A stretch of DNA of 64,000 nucleotides from positions 682,001 to 746,000 of the forward strand of contig NZ_JACCFF010000001.1 in the NCBI RefSeq assembly GCF_013449725.1, written 5' to 3'. Positions 9,118-17,915 of this stretch are shown here, piece by piece. The position numbers were made by a program, and so were the translations under genes. The notes below the pieces were generated by a model. The model was not told where the DNA came from. It saw only the letters and a list, made by a program, of their open reading frames with translations, and did not search any database. How positions within the stretch are numbered: the stretch's first letter is position 1; every line of letters begins with the position of its first letter. The DNA is from Mycobacteroides sp. LB1 (lineage in GTDB: Bacteria > Actinomycetota > Actinomycetes > Mycobacteriales > Mycobacteriaceae).

Positions 9118-10009
9118 TGGCTGCTCCCATCGGTTCGATGACTTCACGTGCGAATCGCTCTACGAGCGAGGCTATTTGCGTTGCCGAGAGGTTCGACAAC
9201 GCAAGCATGGTGGCGTCGATGATCAGTTCGTCCACGCCGGCGGCGGCGAATCGCTGTGCCTGTTGGCGGCGCTCGTCAGGGTTGCCGCTGAACGGCCACG
9301 CGTCGACGTCGACGGTCGGATATCCCGCCATGTACCGCACCTGAACCTGTCCCCGTGGGCGTCCGGCCTCGCGGCACGCCTGTTCATAGCGAGAAATCTC
9401 CTGGGGCGGTTCGGGGGTGCCGAGCACGATGGGATGCCAGCCGTCGGCGAGTGCAGCACGGCGGATGGCGCGCGGTCCGCCACCGCCGAAATAGACGGGT
9501 GGCCCGTTCCTTCCCCCGTGTCCTTTGGGGAACATCCGGACATCGCGATAGCTGGTCCACTGGCCATCGAAGCTTGAGGTGTCGGTGGTCCACAGGTCCT
9601 GCCAGACGCGTAGATCTTCGTCGGTCCGCGACCACTTGTCGGCGAAACTAACTCCGAGTGCCTCGAATTCGGGTTCCAGTCGCCCCACCCCGACCGCGAC
9701 GGCAAGCCGTCCCTCGGCCAGGACGTCGAGCGTTGACAGGTATTTCGCGGTGAACAGTGCCGGTCGGTACGGCGCGACGAGAACACTGGTTCCCAGGGTT
9801 ACCCGCGTGGTCTTGCCCGCGAGATAGGCCAAGGTGGCGAGTATTTCGGTCAACTCGTCGGGCAGAAAGGGTGTTCCCGCGGGCACGATCACGTGATCGC
9901 TCGCCCACACCGAGTGGTACCCGTTGTCCTCCGCGGCACGAGTGATCTCGGCGATCGGACCGGGCGCGGCCAGATGTGAGAAGTGCGGCAGCGCGACACC
10001 GAAACGCAT
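9110..10009 (-). CDS. LLM-class F420-dependent oxidoreductase
   Basis: About 299 residues. MRFGVALPHFSHLAAPGPI and HSVWASDHVI are characteristic of luciferase-like monooxygenase-fold enzymes (TIGR03619 type) that use coenzyme F420 in mycobacteria. ATG 10009 was chosen because it gives the conserved N-terminal strand; upstream in-frame sequence has no family features. It is the middle gene of an operon with an SDR and a phosphotransferase, consistent with catabolism of a lipid or xenobiotic. Confidence 0.85.
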   Translation of the reverse strand: MRFGVALPHFSHLAAPGPIAEITRAAEDNGYHSVWASDHVIVPAGTPFLPDELTEILATLAYLAGKTTRVTLGTSVLVAPYRPALFTAKYLSTLDVLAEGRLAVAVGVGRLEPEFEALGVSFADKWSRTDEDLRVWQDLWTTDTSSFDGQWTSYRDVRMFPKGHGGRNGPPVYFGGGGPRAIRRAALADGWHPIVLGTPEPPQEISRYEQACREAGRPRGQVQVRYMAGYPTVDVDAWPFSGNPDERRQQAQRFAAAGVDELIIDATMLALSNLSATQIASLVERFAREVIEPMGAANE

Positions 10010-10020
10010 GAACTCTCCGA

Positions 10021-11166
10021 TCAGTCGATGAAACGGCGTAGAGCGTCGAAAGAGTCGAGCGCGGTGACTGCCGAGACGGCGCGCTCGACGCCGGTGCGGG
10101 CAATATCCCCCGCCTGCAGTCGATCTCCGAAGGCCGCGGTGACGATGGCGGCCACATAGAAATGGGTGGCGGCCGCGCGGTAGAGGTCCCACAGATTGCG
10201 ACTGTCCAGATCCGGGCCACCCTGCTGAGCGAGGCCGCGCCGGTATTCGTCGAGCAGCTCGCGTTCATGGGACCGCGCGGCGGCGGGTGTCAGCGAGGAG
10301 ATCAGGAAGTAGGCAACATCCCGTATCGCGGGGCCTTGGGAGGCCACCTGCCAATCGAAGAAGCCGGCGCTGCCGTCCGGATCGAAGAAGGTATTGCCCA
10401 GGTGAGTGTCGCCGTGCGTGAGCGTGCCGGACAGACGTCCCCAGAAGGTCTCAACCGCATCGCCGCGTTGATCCAGAACCCGGGCCGCGCGCTGAACATC
10501 TTCCGGCACAACGTCAATCGAGCGTTTCAGCGCGACCACCTTCACCTGGTCCGCAATGGCGCGCTGGGCGCTGGAGTTGACGAGGCATCGCAAGTCTCCA
10601 CCGAAGCGGGGGCTGTTCCAATAGCGCGCATGCAGTGTCGCGAGTGTGGCGAGAACCCTGCCGGCGTCCCGCGGTCCGCAACCGGCACGCACATCGTCGA
10701 GTCGGCAGCCACGCGCGGCAAGATCCTCGATGAGCAGGACCCCGCGCCCACGTCGGTGATCCCACTGCGCGACATAGTCTTTCGGGGCAATCCCTGGGAG
10801 TTCCGGCAGCACCTTTCGGTACATGTCGATCTCGCGCGCACCGAGCCCGAGAGCGTTCATGAACAGCCGACCAACGAATGCAGTGGGTGCCAATTTGAGA
10901 AAAGTCGTCGCCGGGCCGATGCCGGGCGCCCGGTAATCGATGGCCAGGCGGGCACGGCTCGCGGTGCCATGATGCTCGTTGGCGACGTTGACGCGTTCGA
11001 CGTCCCCTGGTTGCAGTCCGAGTGCCGTCGCGATCCACTCGGGGTGGACATCGCGCGCCACCTTCGGCATGGAGTGGGCGGGAAGCGTGCGGTCCACGAC
11101 GTACCGGGCAGTCTGGTCGACCAGTGAACCCGCAGCACGGACGGACCCAAACACGCACGCCTCCAT
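10021..11166 (-). CDS. Phosphotransferase family protein (APH fold)
   Basis: 381 residues with an aminoglycoside-phosphotransferase-like fold: Brenner motif THGDTHLGNTFF and metal-binding GFFDWQVASQGP. In mycobacteria such proteins sit among acyl-CoA/SDR genes and probably phosphorylate a small lipid-pathway substrate rather than antibiotics. First gene of the operon; a short inverted repeat (11212-11228) lies upstream. The exact start is uncertain; a shorter start at the internal Met (SMPKVARDVHPEW) is possible. Confidence 0.8.
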   Translation of the reverse strand: MEACVFGSVRAAGSLVDQTARYVVDRTLPAHSMPKVARDVHPEWIATALGLQPGDVERVNVANEHHGTASRARLAIDYRAPGIGPATTFLKLAPTAFVGRLFMNALGLGAREIDMYRKVLPELPGIAPKDYVAQWDHRRGRGVLLIEDLAARGCRLDDVRAGCGPRDAGRVLATLATLHARYWNSPRFGGDLRCLVNSSAQRAIADQVKVVALKRSIDVVPEDVQRAARVLDQRGDAVETFWGRLSGTLTHGDTHLGNTFFDPDGSAGFFDWQVASQGPAIRDVAYFLISSLTPAAARSHERELLDEYRRGLAQQGGPDLDSRNLWDLYRAAATHFYVAAIVTAAFGDRLQAGDIARTGVERAVSAVTALDSFDALRRFID

Positions 11167-11211
11167 CCGGATTCACCTCGACACTGAGTGGAATCCTCGC
11201 CTCAATAGATA

Positions 11212-11228
11212 CGTTATCTGAAATAACG
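11212..11228. promoter_or_regulatory. Small inverted repeat upstream of the phosphotransferase operon
   Basis: CGTTAT-ctgaa-ATAACG, 46 bases before the phosphotransferase start. It is TetR-like in form. The arms are only 6 bp, so this is tentative. Confidence 0.4.
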
Positions 11229-11285
11229 CATATGGCGCAAGGGTGGCACACTGGCCGGGACATGATCCCGAAAGGACCACTCGCT

Positions 11286-11349
11286 AGTGCCCGGCTATGA
11301 GCGACAAACGCGCCTCGCTGGTTGGAGCTGTCGCTCGTAGCCGGGCACT
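11286..11349. repeat. 21-bp near-perfect inverted repeat
   Basis: Arm 11286-11306 (AGTGCCCGGCTAtGAGCGACA) and arm 11329-11349 are reverse complements with one mismatch, separated by 22 bases. It stands immediately before the tRNA-like fragment. It has no T-run, so it is not an ordinary intrinsic terminator. It may be the end of a decayed mobile element or a structured RNA. Confidence 0.75.
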
Positions 11350-11387
11350 TCGATGTGCGCTCTCCACCGCACTCGCAGTATGGGGGT

Positions 11388-11412
11388 CGGGGGTTCGAAT
11401 CCCCTAGCTCCA
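11388..11412 (+). pseudogene. tRNA-Ala 3'-end remnant
   Basis: The plus strand reads GGGGGTTCGAATCCCC followed by TAGCTCCA: a complete T-arm, acceptor strand and discriminator base. It nearly matches the 3' end of the real tRNA-Ala at 62475-62547, differing by one substitution and one missing T. GGAGCTG at 11324-11330 could pair as a 5' acceptor, but no D-arm is present and the 18-base hairpin between has an 8-base loop, so this is not a functional tRNA. It marks a possible old attachment site. Confidence 0.55.
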
Positions 11413-11532
11413 GATCGATGGACCGATAGCAGGAAGTTCGAACCCTAACTCGTCCGGGATGCTTAGGAAACGAACAGATGGCGATGCCTGGAACACGGCG
11501 AATTGATCATGAGTATGTGATCGAATCTGCTC

Positions 11533-12018
11533 ATGCAGCCGCTAATCACAGCTCTCATAACACTTGGTAGCGCGTTCATCGGCTCTTCGCTGACATTCTT
11601 GTACCAGCGATATTTGGCGAACGAGGCCAGAGTAAATGATAGGCAGAAGGAGCGGCGGAAGGAACTCGCCGATGCGGTGGCCGCATTCGCCGCCAACGCC
11701 ACGAGTCAATGGCATGAGGAATACAACCGGTCGATCACCAGGTTCGACGCCGCTGTGACCGACCGAGGCTCGATTCGACAGCAGACGCGCCTTGCCCGGT
11801 CAGAAACCCGCACTGCCTACTACCTCATCCGAGTCTTCGCCGACCAGGAGAAGGATAAGGATCTCGTCGACAGCGCAAGACAAGTCAAGGATCGATTGCA
11901 AACGATCACTTCCGACGCCAACACGACTGACGATGTCAGAAGTCTCGATAAACATGCTGAGGAAGCTCTTGATGGGTTCATCGAGAAGGCGAACCGAAGG
12001 CTTCGCGAAGACAGATAG
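11533..12018 (+). CDS. Hypothetical protein with one membrane helix and coiled coil
   Basis: 161 residues: an N-terminal hydrophobic segment (ITALITLGSAFIGSSLTFLY), then a long charged helical region rich in Arg, Lys, Asp and Glu, probably a coiled coil facing the cytoplasm. No family is recognised. It sits alone just after a tRNA remnant and a large inverted repeat, between unrelated core genes, and may be a leftover of an inserted element. Confidence 0.6.
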   Translation: MQPLITALITLGSAFIGSSLTFLYQRYLANEARVNDRQKERRKELADAVAAFAANATSQWHEEYNRSITRFDAAVTDRGSIRQQTRLARSETRTAYYLIRVFADQEKDKDLVDSARQVKDRLQTITSDANTTDDVRSLDKHAEEALDGFIEKANRRLREDR

Positions 12019-12056
12019 CCACCTGCCGGCCCGCAGCTCAGCCTAAGAGCCTCCCC

Positions 12057-12944
12057 TTAGCCCTCGCCCGATCGAATCGCGCGCGCCACGGCGTCCAAGG
12101 CCATCAACCGCACCACATCGACATGAGCGGGTACCTGCCCCGTCGCGGCGGCGACGAAGGCATCTCCGTCAAATCGTGTGTGCGGTGGTGTGATTGCCCG
12201 AGATAGCCCGTCGTGCGCACCCTGGCTGACGATATGGCAGCCCACCTTGTCCAGCTGCGCGTTGGTGATGACGACACCGATCGTGGTGTGCTGACGCGAA
12301 TCGCCGAAACCGAAAACCTCGGACAATGCCGCCACCGGATCCAGCGACACGTCCTCGCCACCCTGGTCGATATCGCCGTAGGCGTTGACGGCCACCAACG
12401 CGCCGACGATCACCCCCTGGGCAGCTACCTCGGCATAACGAATACCGCCATGCCGCCGTCCGTCCGGGCCTCGCCAGTGTGAGGTGTAGGCGCCGGTACC
12501 CGCGCCAACTCGTCCGACCTCGAAGTGCTGCCCGTCGACCGATGCACGTGCCGCCGCGTATCCGTCCTCTGCCGTCGGCCGGACCGAGGCTTCTCCCACC
12601 GCCAGATCGAAGAGGGCGAGCGCGGGGATCACCGGGACCAGTCCGCCCGGTGTCGATACTCCCCTGCCCGACTCCTCGAAGAACCGCATGGCGCCGTCGG
12701 CAGACGCGAGCCCGAATGCGGAGCCGCCGGTCAGCACCACCGCGTCGATCGCGACGACAGACTTGTCCGGAGCCAAAGCGGCGAGCTCGCGCGAGGCTGG
12801 CGCGCCACCGCGCACCTCACACGAGGCGCAGGTGCCCGGCGGTAGGGAAACGACGGTGCAGCCGGTCTCCGCGGCCTCGTTGGTCCAGTGCCCAACGCCG
12901 ACCCCGGGGATGCCGATGCTTCGCGTGTTTCCCATACGGGCCAA
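12057..12944 (-). CDS. P1 (S58) family peptidase
   Basis: 295 residues of the DmpA-like aminopeptidase family, which self-cleaves to expose an N-terminal nucleophile. Family signs are the N-terminal GIPGVGVGHWTN, the VVLTGGSAFGL turn and HTTIGVVITNAQLDK, which holds the Ser/Thr-type cleavage region. In classical members the processed strand begins at this motif. Substrate unknown. The alternative start MGNTRSIGIP is 3 codons downstream. Confidence 0.8.
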   Translation of the reverse strand: MARMGNTRSIGIPGVGVGHWTNEAAETGCTVVSLPPGTCASCEVRGGAPASRELAALAPDKSVVAIDAVVLTGGSAFGLASADGAMRFFEESGRGVSTPGGLVPVIPALALFDLAVGEASVRPTAEDGYAAARASVDGQHFEVGRVGAGTGAYTSHWRGPDGRRHGGIRYAEVAAQGVIVGALVAVNAYGDIDQGGEDVSLDPVAALSEVFGFGDSRQHTTIGVVITNAQLDKVGCHIVSQGAHDGLSRAITPPHTRFDGDAFVAAATGQVPAHVDVVRLMALDAVARAIRSGEG

Positions 12945-12963
12945 CGGTACTCAGACCCTGCCC

Positions 12964-13707
12964 CTAGAGAGACAGCGCATCCACGAGTGCAGGCAGAGCA
13001 GTGGCCGCGGTGGCCCGCCAGACGAGATCGGCGCGGTCGGACAGGTCCGTCTCATGCGGGTTGATCTCGACAACCGTTGCCCCGCGACTCAATGCCAGTT
13101 GCGGGAGTCCGGCAGCCGGGTACACGATGCCGGAGGTTCCGATGAGCAGCATCAGCTCGCAGTTCTGCGCATGCGCGACGGCATGACCGAATTCAACCTC
13201 GGGCAGCATCTCGCCGAACCACACGATGCTGGGACGAACCTTTCCGCCACAGTCGCACTCGGGCGGCGCCACCCGCTCGGACTCGGGGGCGGCGACCGTC
13301 ACGTCGTATCCGGTTTCGCAGGTATCGCAATGCGATTTGAGCAGGCTGCCGTGGACGTGCACGACCTCGGTGCTGCCAGCGCGTTCATGGAGGTCGTCAA
13401 CGTTCTGGGTGACGATCCGAATGTCGCGGTGAGATCCCCACTGCGCCAACGCGCGATGACCGTCGTTGGGCTGCACGGCCATCAGCTGGATGCGCCGATT
13501 CTGGTACCACGCCCACACCAGACCCGGATCCTCGTTCCAGGCCTCCGGCGTCGCCAGCGTCATGGGGTCGTACTTCGACCACAGTCCCGTCTGGGCATCA
13601 CGGAAGGTGGGCAACCCGCTCTCGGCGGACATGCCTGCGCCGGTAAGCACCGCTACGGCGCGCGCCTTCGACGCGGCGGCAACAAGCTCCTCGGGTACGT
13701 GTGTCAC
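12964..13707 (-). CDS. cobB: NAD-dependent protein deacylase, Sir2 family
   Basis: 247 residues. NAD-binding GAGMSAESGLPTFRD, TQNVDDLHERAGS with the catalytic His in HVHGS, a zinc site made by CDTC and CDCGG, and the later GTSGIVYPAAGLP are all present. These enzymes remove acyl groups from lysines using NAD. The protein is full length and complete. It ends 19 bases from the P1 peptidase start. Confidence 0.9.
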   Translation of the reverse strand: MTHVPEELVAAASKARAVAVLTGAGMSAESGLPTFRDAQTGLWSKYDPMTLATPEAWNEDPGLVWAWYQNRRIQLMAVQPNDGHRALAQWGSHRDIRIVTQNVDDLHERAGSTEVVHVHGSLLKSHCDTCETGYDVTVAAPESERVAPPECDCGGKVRPSIVWFGEMLPEVEFGHAVAHAQNCELMLLIGTSGIVYPAAGLPQLALSRGATVVEINPHETDLSDRADLVWRATAATALPALVDALSL

Positions 13708-13815
13708 ACCGTCTTTCTTACTACGGACTACGGACTTCCAAGGGTTCGCATCGCTGTCCGGGCCGCCAGGCTGATCTTGATAGGAAACGCAGCCGAACAG
13801 TCAGCAGGAGAAATC

Positions 13816-14730
13816 ATGACCTTGGACAACACCACTCATCTCGGCGGCCTCGGGGTCGACGAGCTGGTTCCGTCGCGCTACGCGGTGGATGTCGGCGATA
13901 TCGAGGTGCTGGTGATCAGCGACGGGGTACTGCCAATAACTGCGTCGACGTTGGCCACCAACGTCGATCCGACCGAACTGGCGGTCTGGCTGGACGGCAT
14001 GTTCCTGCCGCCCGATGTGGTGGACTGGCCGCTGAATGTGGTCGTGGTGCGCAGCGGCGACCGGACCATACTCGTCGACGCCGGACTGGGGCTGGAGTTC
14101 CCGGACTTCCCGAAGGCAGGGCAGACGGCCGCGCGATTAGAGGCCGCCGGTGTCGATGTCGCCTCCGTGACCGACGTGGTGCTCACCCACATGCATATGG
14201 ACCACGTCGGCGGGCTGCTCACCGAAGGGCTGAAGGCGCGGCTGCATCCGGACTTGCGGGTCCACGCCGCAACCGCAGAGGCCGAGTTCTGGGAGGCACC
14301 CGATTTCTCCCACGCCACCATGCCGGGGCCAATTCCGGATGTGCTTCGCAGGGTCGCTACGCAGTTCTTGAACGAGTACCGCGGCCAGCTGCGGACATTT
14401 GAGACGGAGTACGAGGTGGCTCCGGGAGTTCTCATCTCTCGCACCGGCGGCCACACCCCCGGACACAGCGTGGTCCGCCTTGAGTCACGCGGGGAGAAGC
14501 TGACGTTCGCCGGCGATGCGGTGTTCGCGCCCGGGTTCGATAATCCCGAGTGGCACAACGGCTTTGAGCACGATCCTGAGGAGGCGGCTCGCGTGCGGAT
14601 CCGTCTTTTGCGGGAGCTGGCGGCGACCGGCGAGGCGATGGTTGCCACCCACCTGCCGTTCCCGTCCGTCTGCCATGTGGCCACCGCCGGCAACACCTTC
14701 CGGTGTGCACCGGCCACCTGGGACTACTGA
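13816..14730 (+). CDS. MBL-fold metallo-hydrolase
   Basis: 304 residues. The binuclear metal site is visible: THMHMDHVGG, then RTGGHTPGHS and FAGDAVFAPGF, with a final His in VATHLPFPS. The layout matches quorum-quenching-lactonase/AttM-like hydrolases. ATG 13816 follows GGAG; the long in-frame extension upstream is antisense to the Sir2 and peptidase genes and is not coding. Substrate unknown. A strong terminator follows the gene. Confidence 0.85.
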   Translation: MTLDNTTHLGGLGVDELVPSRYAVDVGDIEVLVISDGVLPITASTLATNVDPTELAVWLDGMFLPPDVVDWPLNVVVVRSGDRTILVDAGLGLEFPDFPKAGQTAARLEAAGVDVASVTDVVLTHMHMDHVGGLLTEGLKARLHPDLRVHAATAEAEFWEAPDFSHATMPGPIPDVLRRVATQFLNEYRGQLRTFETEYEVAPGVLISRTGGHTPGHSVVRLESRGEKLTFAGDAVFAPGFDNPEWHNGFEHDPEEAARVRIRLLRELAATGEAMVATHLPFPSVCHVATAGNTFRCAPATWDY

Positions 14731-14755
14731 CCGCTAGTTCAGTGGGAACTAACGA

Positions 14756-14794
14756 GACCACCGCGGCGTGTGAACCACGCCGCGGTGGTCTTTT
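14756..14794 (+). terminator. Intrinsic terminator after the metallo-hydrolase gene
   Basis: GACCACCGCGGCGTG and its exact reverse complement flank a 5-base loop and are followed by TTTT: a 15-bp GC-rich stem plus a short T-run. Confidence 0.85.
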
Positions 14795-14936
14795 CAGGTA
14801 GTGCACTACTCGTGCCCACGGTCTCCGTTAGCCGATACCGTCGTGTCACCAACGTTCGGCCGAACAAGAGAACCGGTCTATGGCAATGGCCCTGCGCTGG
14901 AATGACATTCATCCGGCTACGAAAGGCGCGTGCACC

Positions 14937-15461
14937 ATGGTCCTCATTCCGAATTTCGAAAGTCAGTCGCACTTCTTTACCCCGGCGGCGTTGGCAGTCA
15001 ACGAGCAACAACCGACGTCGATCGCCGATCAGCGCTTCGTCTTCCAGACAAATGGCGTCGCCATCGTCAACATGCCGGGCCAGACCAACGTGGATTGGTC
15101 GCGAAATCAAGCGTTGATCTCCCCGAACATGAGCGATGCGTTCAAGGCGATCACCACACGGCACAACATCCCGATACCAGCCGGGACCTTCCCGTGGTTC
15201 CAGGTGGACAGCGCCATTCCCTTCGCCACCCTGAGTTCGATCTTCGATCGGCATGAGGCGATAGACGCAGGATTCGCTGTTGACCGTTGGCGTTTCAGGA
15301 CACGGACCGGCATCGGACTGCAACCCGGACAGGCGATCCAAAGTCTGTTCGACGGCCTGCTCGTGGATTTGGCCGTACGTGACAGTGATGCAGTACTCCA
15401 CCGAATCAGTTACCACATCACTGTGCAGGGCAGAATCCGGTTCGTCACCGGCCTCACGTGA
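14937..15461 (+). CDS. Hypothetical protein
   Basis: 174 residues from ATG 14937, which has GAAAGG upstream. There is no signal peptide or membrane segment and no family is recognised. The sequence is mixed alpha/beta with many aromatic residues. It ends at the stop of the convergent MarR gene. Confidence 0.6.
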   Translation: MVLIPNFESQSHFFTPAALAVNEQQPTSIADQRFVFQTNGVAIVNMPGQTNVDWSRNQALISPNMSDAFKAITTRHNIPIPAGTFPWFQVDSAIPFATLSSIFDRHEAIDAGFAVDRWRFRTRTGIGLQPGQAIQSLFDGLLVDLAVRDSDAVLHRISYHITVQGRIRFVTGLT

Positions 15462-15932
15462 TCAATCCCGGTCGACCCCGGTGCCCCCGGACGCCGCCAA
15501 GAAAGCCTTTTCGAGCAGCACAAACAGTTCACATCGCTGCGTTGCACTCAAGGCAGACAGCACGCGGGTCTCTGCATCTCTGAGCACTTCGACCATCTCG
15601 GCGTTCCGGCGCTTTCCGAGCGGAGTCATCACCACATCGTGGCGGCGGCGGTCCTCCGGGGACCGCTGACGCTCAACGAAGCCAATGGCTTCCAGATCGT
15701 TCAGCAGCCCAACCATGGTGGTCTTGTCCACCCGCAAGGCTTCGGCGAGATCTGCCTGAGACTGCGTGCCAGCCGCATCCAAGACGTTGAGCGCCCCCAT
15801 ATGAAGCAGCCGCAGTGCGTGCTTACCCAGTTCGGCATCCACTTCGACATGCATTCGTCGCAGGAGGATCTCGAACAGGGGCCCGAACAACCCCGGTGGC
15901 CTGGGGTAATCATCCGGTGGGAACTCACTCAT
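15462..15932 (-). CDS. MarR-family transcriptional regulator
   Basis: 156 residues. The winged HTH is visible: TQSQADLAEALRVDKTTMVG, then LLNDLEAIGFVERQRSPEDR, with the wing RRRHDVVMTPLGK. Start at ATG 15932; longer in-frame starts run back through the porin gene and are not credible. It is divergent from an MspA-family porin with overlapping palindromes between them, which makes it a likely regulator of outer-membrane permeability. Confidence 0.85.
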   Translation of the reverse strand: MSEFPPDDYPRPPGLFGPLFEILLRRMHVEVDAELGKHALRLLHMGALNVLDAAGTQSQADLAEALRVDKTTMVGLLNDLEAIGFVERQRSPEDRRRHDVVMTPLGKRRNAEMVEVLRDAETRVLSALSATQRCELFVLLEKAFLAASGGTGVDRD

Positions 15933-15970
15933 AGCCCCAATAGTACATCTATGCAGATCATCTGTTTTAA

Positions 15971-16002
15971 TCAAATCGTTAGTTCTAATCAAACGATTTG
16001 AT
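15971..16002. promoter_or_regulatory. MarR operator region
   Basis: TCAAATCGTT (15971-15980) and AACGATTTGA (15992-16001) are exact inverted arms. The second half is itself a 15-base palindrome, ATCAAA-cga-TTTGAT (15988-16002). It lies just before the porin ribosome site (TAGGAGG), so binding would block porin expression. Confidence 0.7.
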
Positions 16003-16016
16003 AGGAGGTACCCATT

Positions 16017-16673
16017 ATGAGCAGCGCGAAGCGTTCCGGTTTGGTCGCCGGAGCGGCCGTGATGGCGATCGCATGCGCCCTCGCAACATCGGCAACCAGC
16101 TGGGCCGCCCCCGTCGAGATGGCTCCGCAATCCAGCCAACGCACAACCTTCGACGGCTGGCACCTGTCGGTTGCCCTCTCGGGCGAGGTAATCAATGCGG
16201 TCCCAAATCTGGCCGGCGCGCAGAACTCTCGCGAGGCGTTCATGACGCTGTCCGCGCAGGCGAACATCGGCGGCAGCGGCGGCAATCCCGTCACCGCAGC
16301 CAACTTCGTCGCGGGCTACCAAGTCGGTTGCCAGATCGATGTGTCACAGGGTCTTCAGATCGGCGGCACTGGCCAGTTGGCGGGATCGGTCGGGGCGACC
16401 ATCAGCGGCCAGCCGGGAGTGCAGGTGGGCGGCACCGGGGCGATCGGCGGCTTCGTGCAGACCGACCTGCAGCCGGGCGTGATCACCACCGTCGCGATGG
16501 GCACTATGCCGGTGACGGCAGGCGTAGGGCGCCTGGATATGCAAGACGTCCACTTGAAAGTGGACGCCTGCGGCGGACCGGTGACGGTGCGCTCCTACGC
16601 GACATTCGCGGTCGCCAGTGCGGTTCAACAAACGCAATTGTCCGTGTACGGCGATCCGTACGTCCTGAACTAG
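16017..16673 (+). CDS. MspA-family porin
   Basis: 218 residues with an N-terminal signal peptide (GAAVMAIACALATSATSWAA). MspA features follow: DGWHLSVALSGEVINAVPNL, a Gly-rich beta-barrel core, VGCQIDVSQG and a C-terminal DACGGPVTVRSYATF. MspA porins are octameric outer-membrane (mycomembrane) channels for small hydrophilic solutes. ATG 16017 follows TAGGAGG. It is divergent from the MarR gene; the next small exported gene is 9 bases downstream. Confidence 0.9.
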   Translation: MSSAKRSGLVAGAAVMAIACALATSATSWAAPVEMAPQSSQRTTFDGWHLSVALSGEVINAVPNLAGAQNSREAFMTLSAQANIGGSGGNPVTAANFVAGYQVGCQIDVSQGLQIGGTGQLAGSVGATISGQPGVQVGGTGAIGGFVQTDLQPGVITTVAMGTMPVTAGVGRLDMQDVHLKVDACGGPVTVRSYATFAVASAVQQTQLSVYGDPYVLN

Positions 16674-16682
16674 GAGCGATAC

Positions 16683-17003
16683 ATGTTTCTGTTCAACATA
16701 ATCCGCCGAACTGGAGGCGTCTCGCTGCTACTGGCCGCCGCCCTGGCACTGTCCGCGGGTACGGGTGTGGCAAGGGCCAACCCCGGCCCGATCACACCCC
16801 CGCCCCCGCCGGTGATCGGACCGTTGCAGTACGGGCCACCGGGATACCCGGCGACAATCGGAATTCCACTGCTGCCCTCAGGACGCTCGGGCGTATCTGT
16901 ATCGGCCGACACCCTGAGCCCCGCAGCACCTGCCCCAGCCAACGCTTCCCGCGGGATCTCTGGAGTACAGACGTCGGCCGATTCCTTGAGCCCCGCTCCT
17001 TAG
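16683..17003 (+). CDS. Small exported proline-rich protein
   Basis: 106 residues: signal peptide (LLLAAALALSAGTGVARA) followed by a Pro-rich stretch and two copies of a VSADTLSPA / TSADSLSPA motif. No family recognised. It starts 9 bases after the porin and probably shares its transcript and MarR control. Confidence 0.65.
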   Translation: MFLFNIIRRTGGVSLLLAAALALSAGTGVARANPGPITPPPPPVIGPLQYGPPGYPATIGIPLLPSGRSGVSVSADTLSPAAPAPANASRGISGVQTSADSLSPAP

Positions 17004-17030
17004 TCAGAGGCAATCGCCGGTGCGCGCGCT

Positions 17031-17858
17031 TCATCGAGTCGGCCGTAGTACGACAATTCCCGGGACCGTGCCCAGATACTCCCCCAGTGGCGTGTCGACG
17101 ACTTGGTTGTTCGCCCGCAATGACGAGGCATTGCGCAGTACCGGCCCGCTCGGCGTGTGGAGGAAAATTCCTACATGCGTGACGTCGAGCCCGCCGGCCG
17201 TGGCGTAGGCACCGAGGTAGTCACCGTCGTGAAGATTTGCGATGACACCACCCGACACACGGGCACTCGGTAAATAGACAACCGTGCGCGGCCGCGGCGG
17301 AAGCCCAGGCAGATAGCTGCCGCCGGAATCCTTCAGGTTGAGCGTCTTGGCGACCTGCTCCACAGGTGCCCCGAGGCTAGCTGTCACATCGGTGGCGTTG
17401 GTGGGCGTATCGGCGGCCCAATCGGTGAAGAAGTGGCGGCGCTGCGTGAAGTTGACATCGCCCCCGCGATAACGGATCTGGGTCAGTTGGGCGATGAAAT
17501 CGGTGCTGTTACTCGACCGCTTCAGCGCTTCGACATAGTCGGCGTATGTGAAGCAGTCCACGCGGGAGAGTTCTACGACCAACTGCTCGGGGATGGAAGC
17601 GGATCCAATCAGGGTGTCAGCGCCGTATGGCACACGCAGAAAAAGGGCCGATACCGCGGCACTCAGCTGCGCGGGATTCTCCGCCGCAAGGCGGTTGCGC
17701 TCAGTGAGCAGCCCTTGGAGCCGGCGTTCGTTATCCGGACTCATATGCACGGTGTCGGCCGAGGAAACTGGAGATGCGCACAGCGCACAGATCAATACAA
17801 GCAGCGCGAACAGGCCGTGGCGAAGTTGTTTCAGAGCCCGGTGCGTCGTCGTGTTCAT
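17031..17858 (-). CDS. DUF1460 family exported protein (NlpC/P60-like amidase fold)
   Basis: 275 residues from ATG 17858. A signal peptide (GLFALLVLICALCASPVSSA) precedes a DUF1460 domain with the catalytic-type cysteine in RVDCFTYADYVEAL and the histidine in DVTHVGIFLHTP. The family is linked to cell-wall amidase activity. It is convergent with the small exported gene. The terminal QVVDTPLGEYLGTVPGIVVLRP matches the family's usual end. Confidence 0.8.
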   Translation of the reverse strand: MNTTTHRALKQLRHGLFALLVLICALCASPVSSADTVHMSPDNERRLQGLLTERNRLAAENPAQLSAAVSALFLRVPYGADTLIGSASIPEQLVVELSRVDCFTYADYVEALKRSSNSTDFIAQLTQIRYRGGDVNFTQRRHFFTDWAADTPTNATDVTASLGAPVEQVAKTLNLKDSGGSYLPGLPPRPRTVVYLPSARVSGGVIANLHDGDYLGAYATAGGLDVTHVGIFLHTPSGPVLRNASSLRANNQVVDTPLGEYLGTVPGIVVLRPTR

Positions 17859-17915
17859 GACCTGATGCCCTTTCACATGGCTCGCCCATCCGAATTCCGG
17901 TAGTGCATTGTTCAT

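Noticed and set aside
11324..11412. A functional 89-nt type II tRNA
   Set aside because: The acceptor and T-arm pair, but no D-arm can be drawn and the central hairpin loop has 8 bases, so it is treated as a remnant.
12688..13815. Long N-terminal extension of the metallo-hydrolase
   Set aside because: It is antisense to the Sir2 and P1 peptidase genes, both with complete family motifs, and a good ribosome site precedes ATG 13816.
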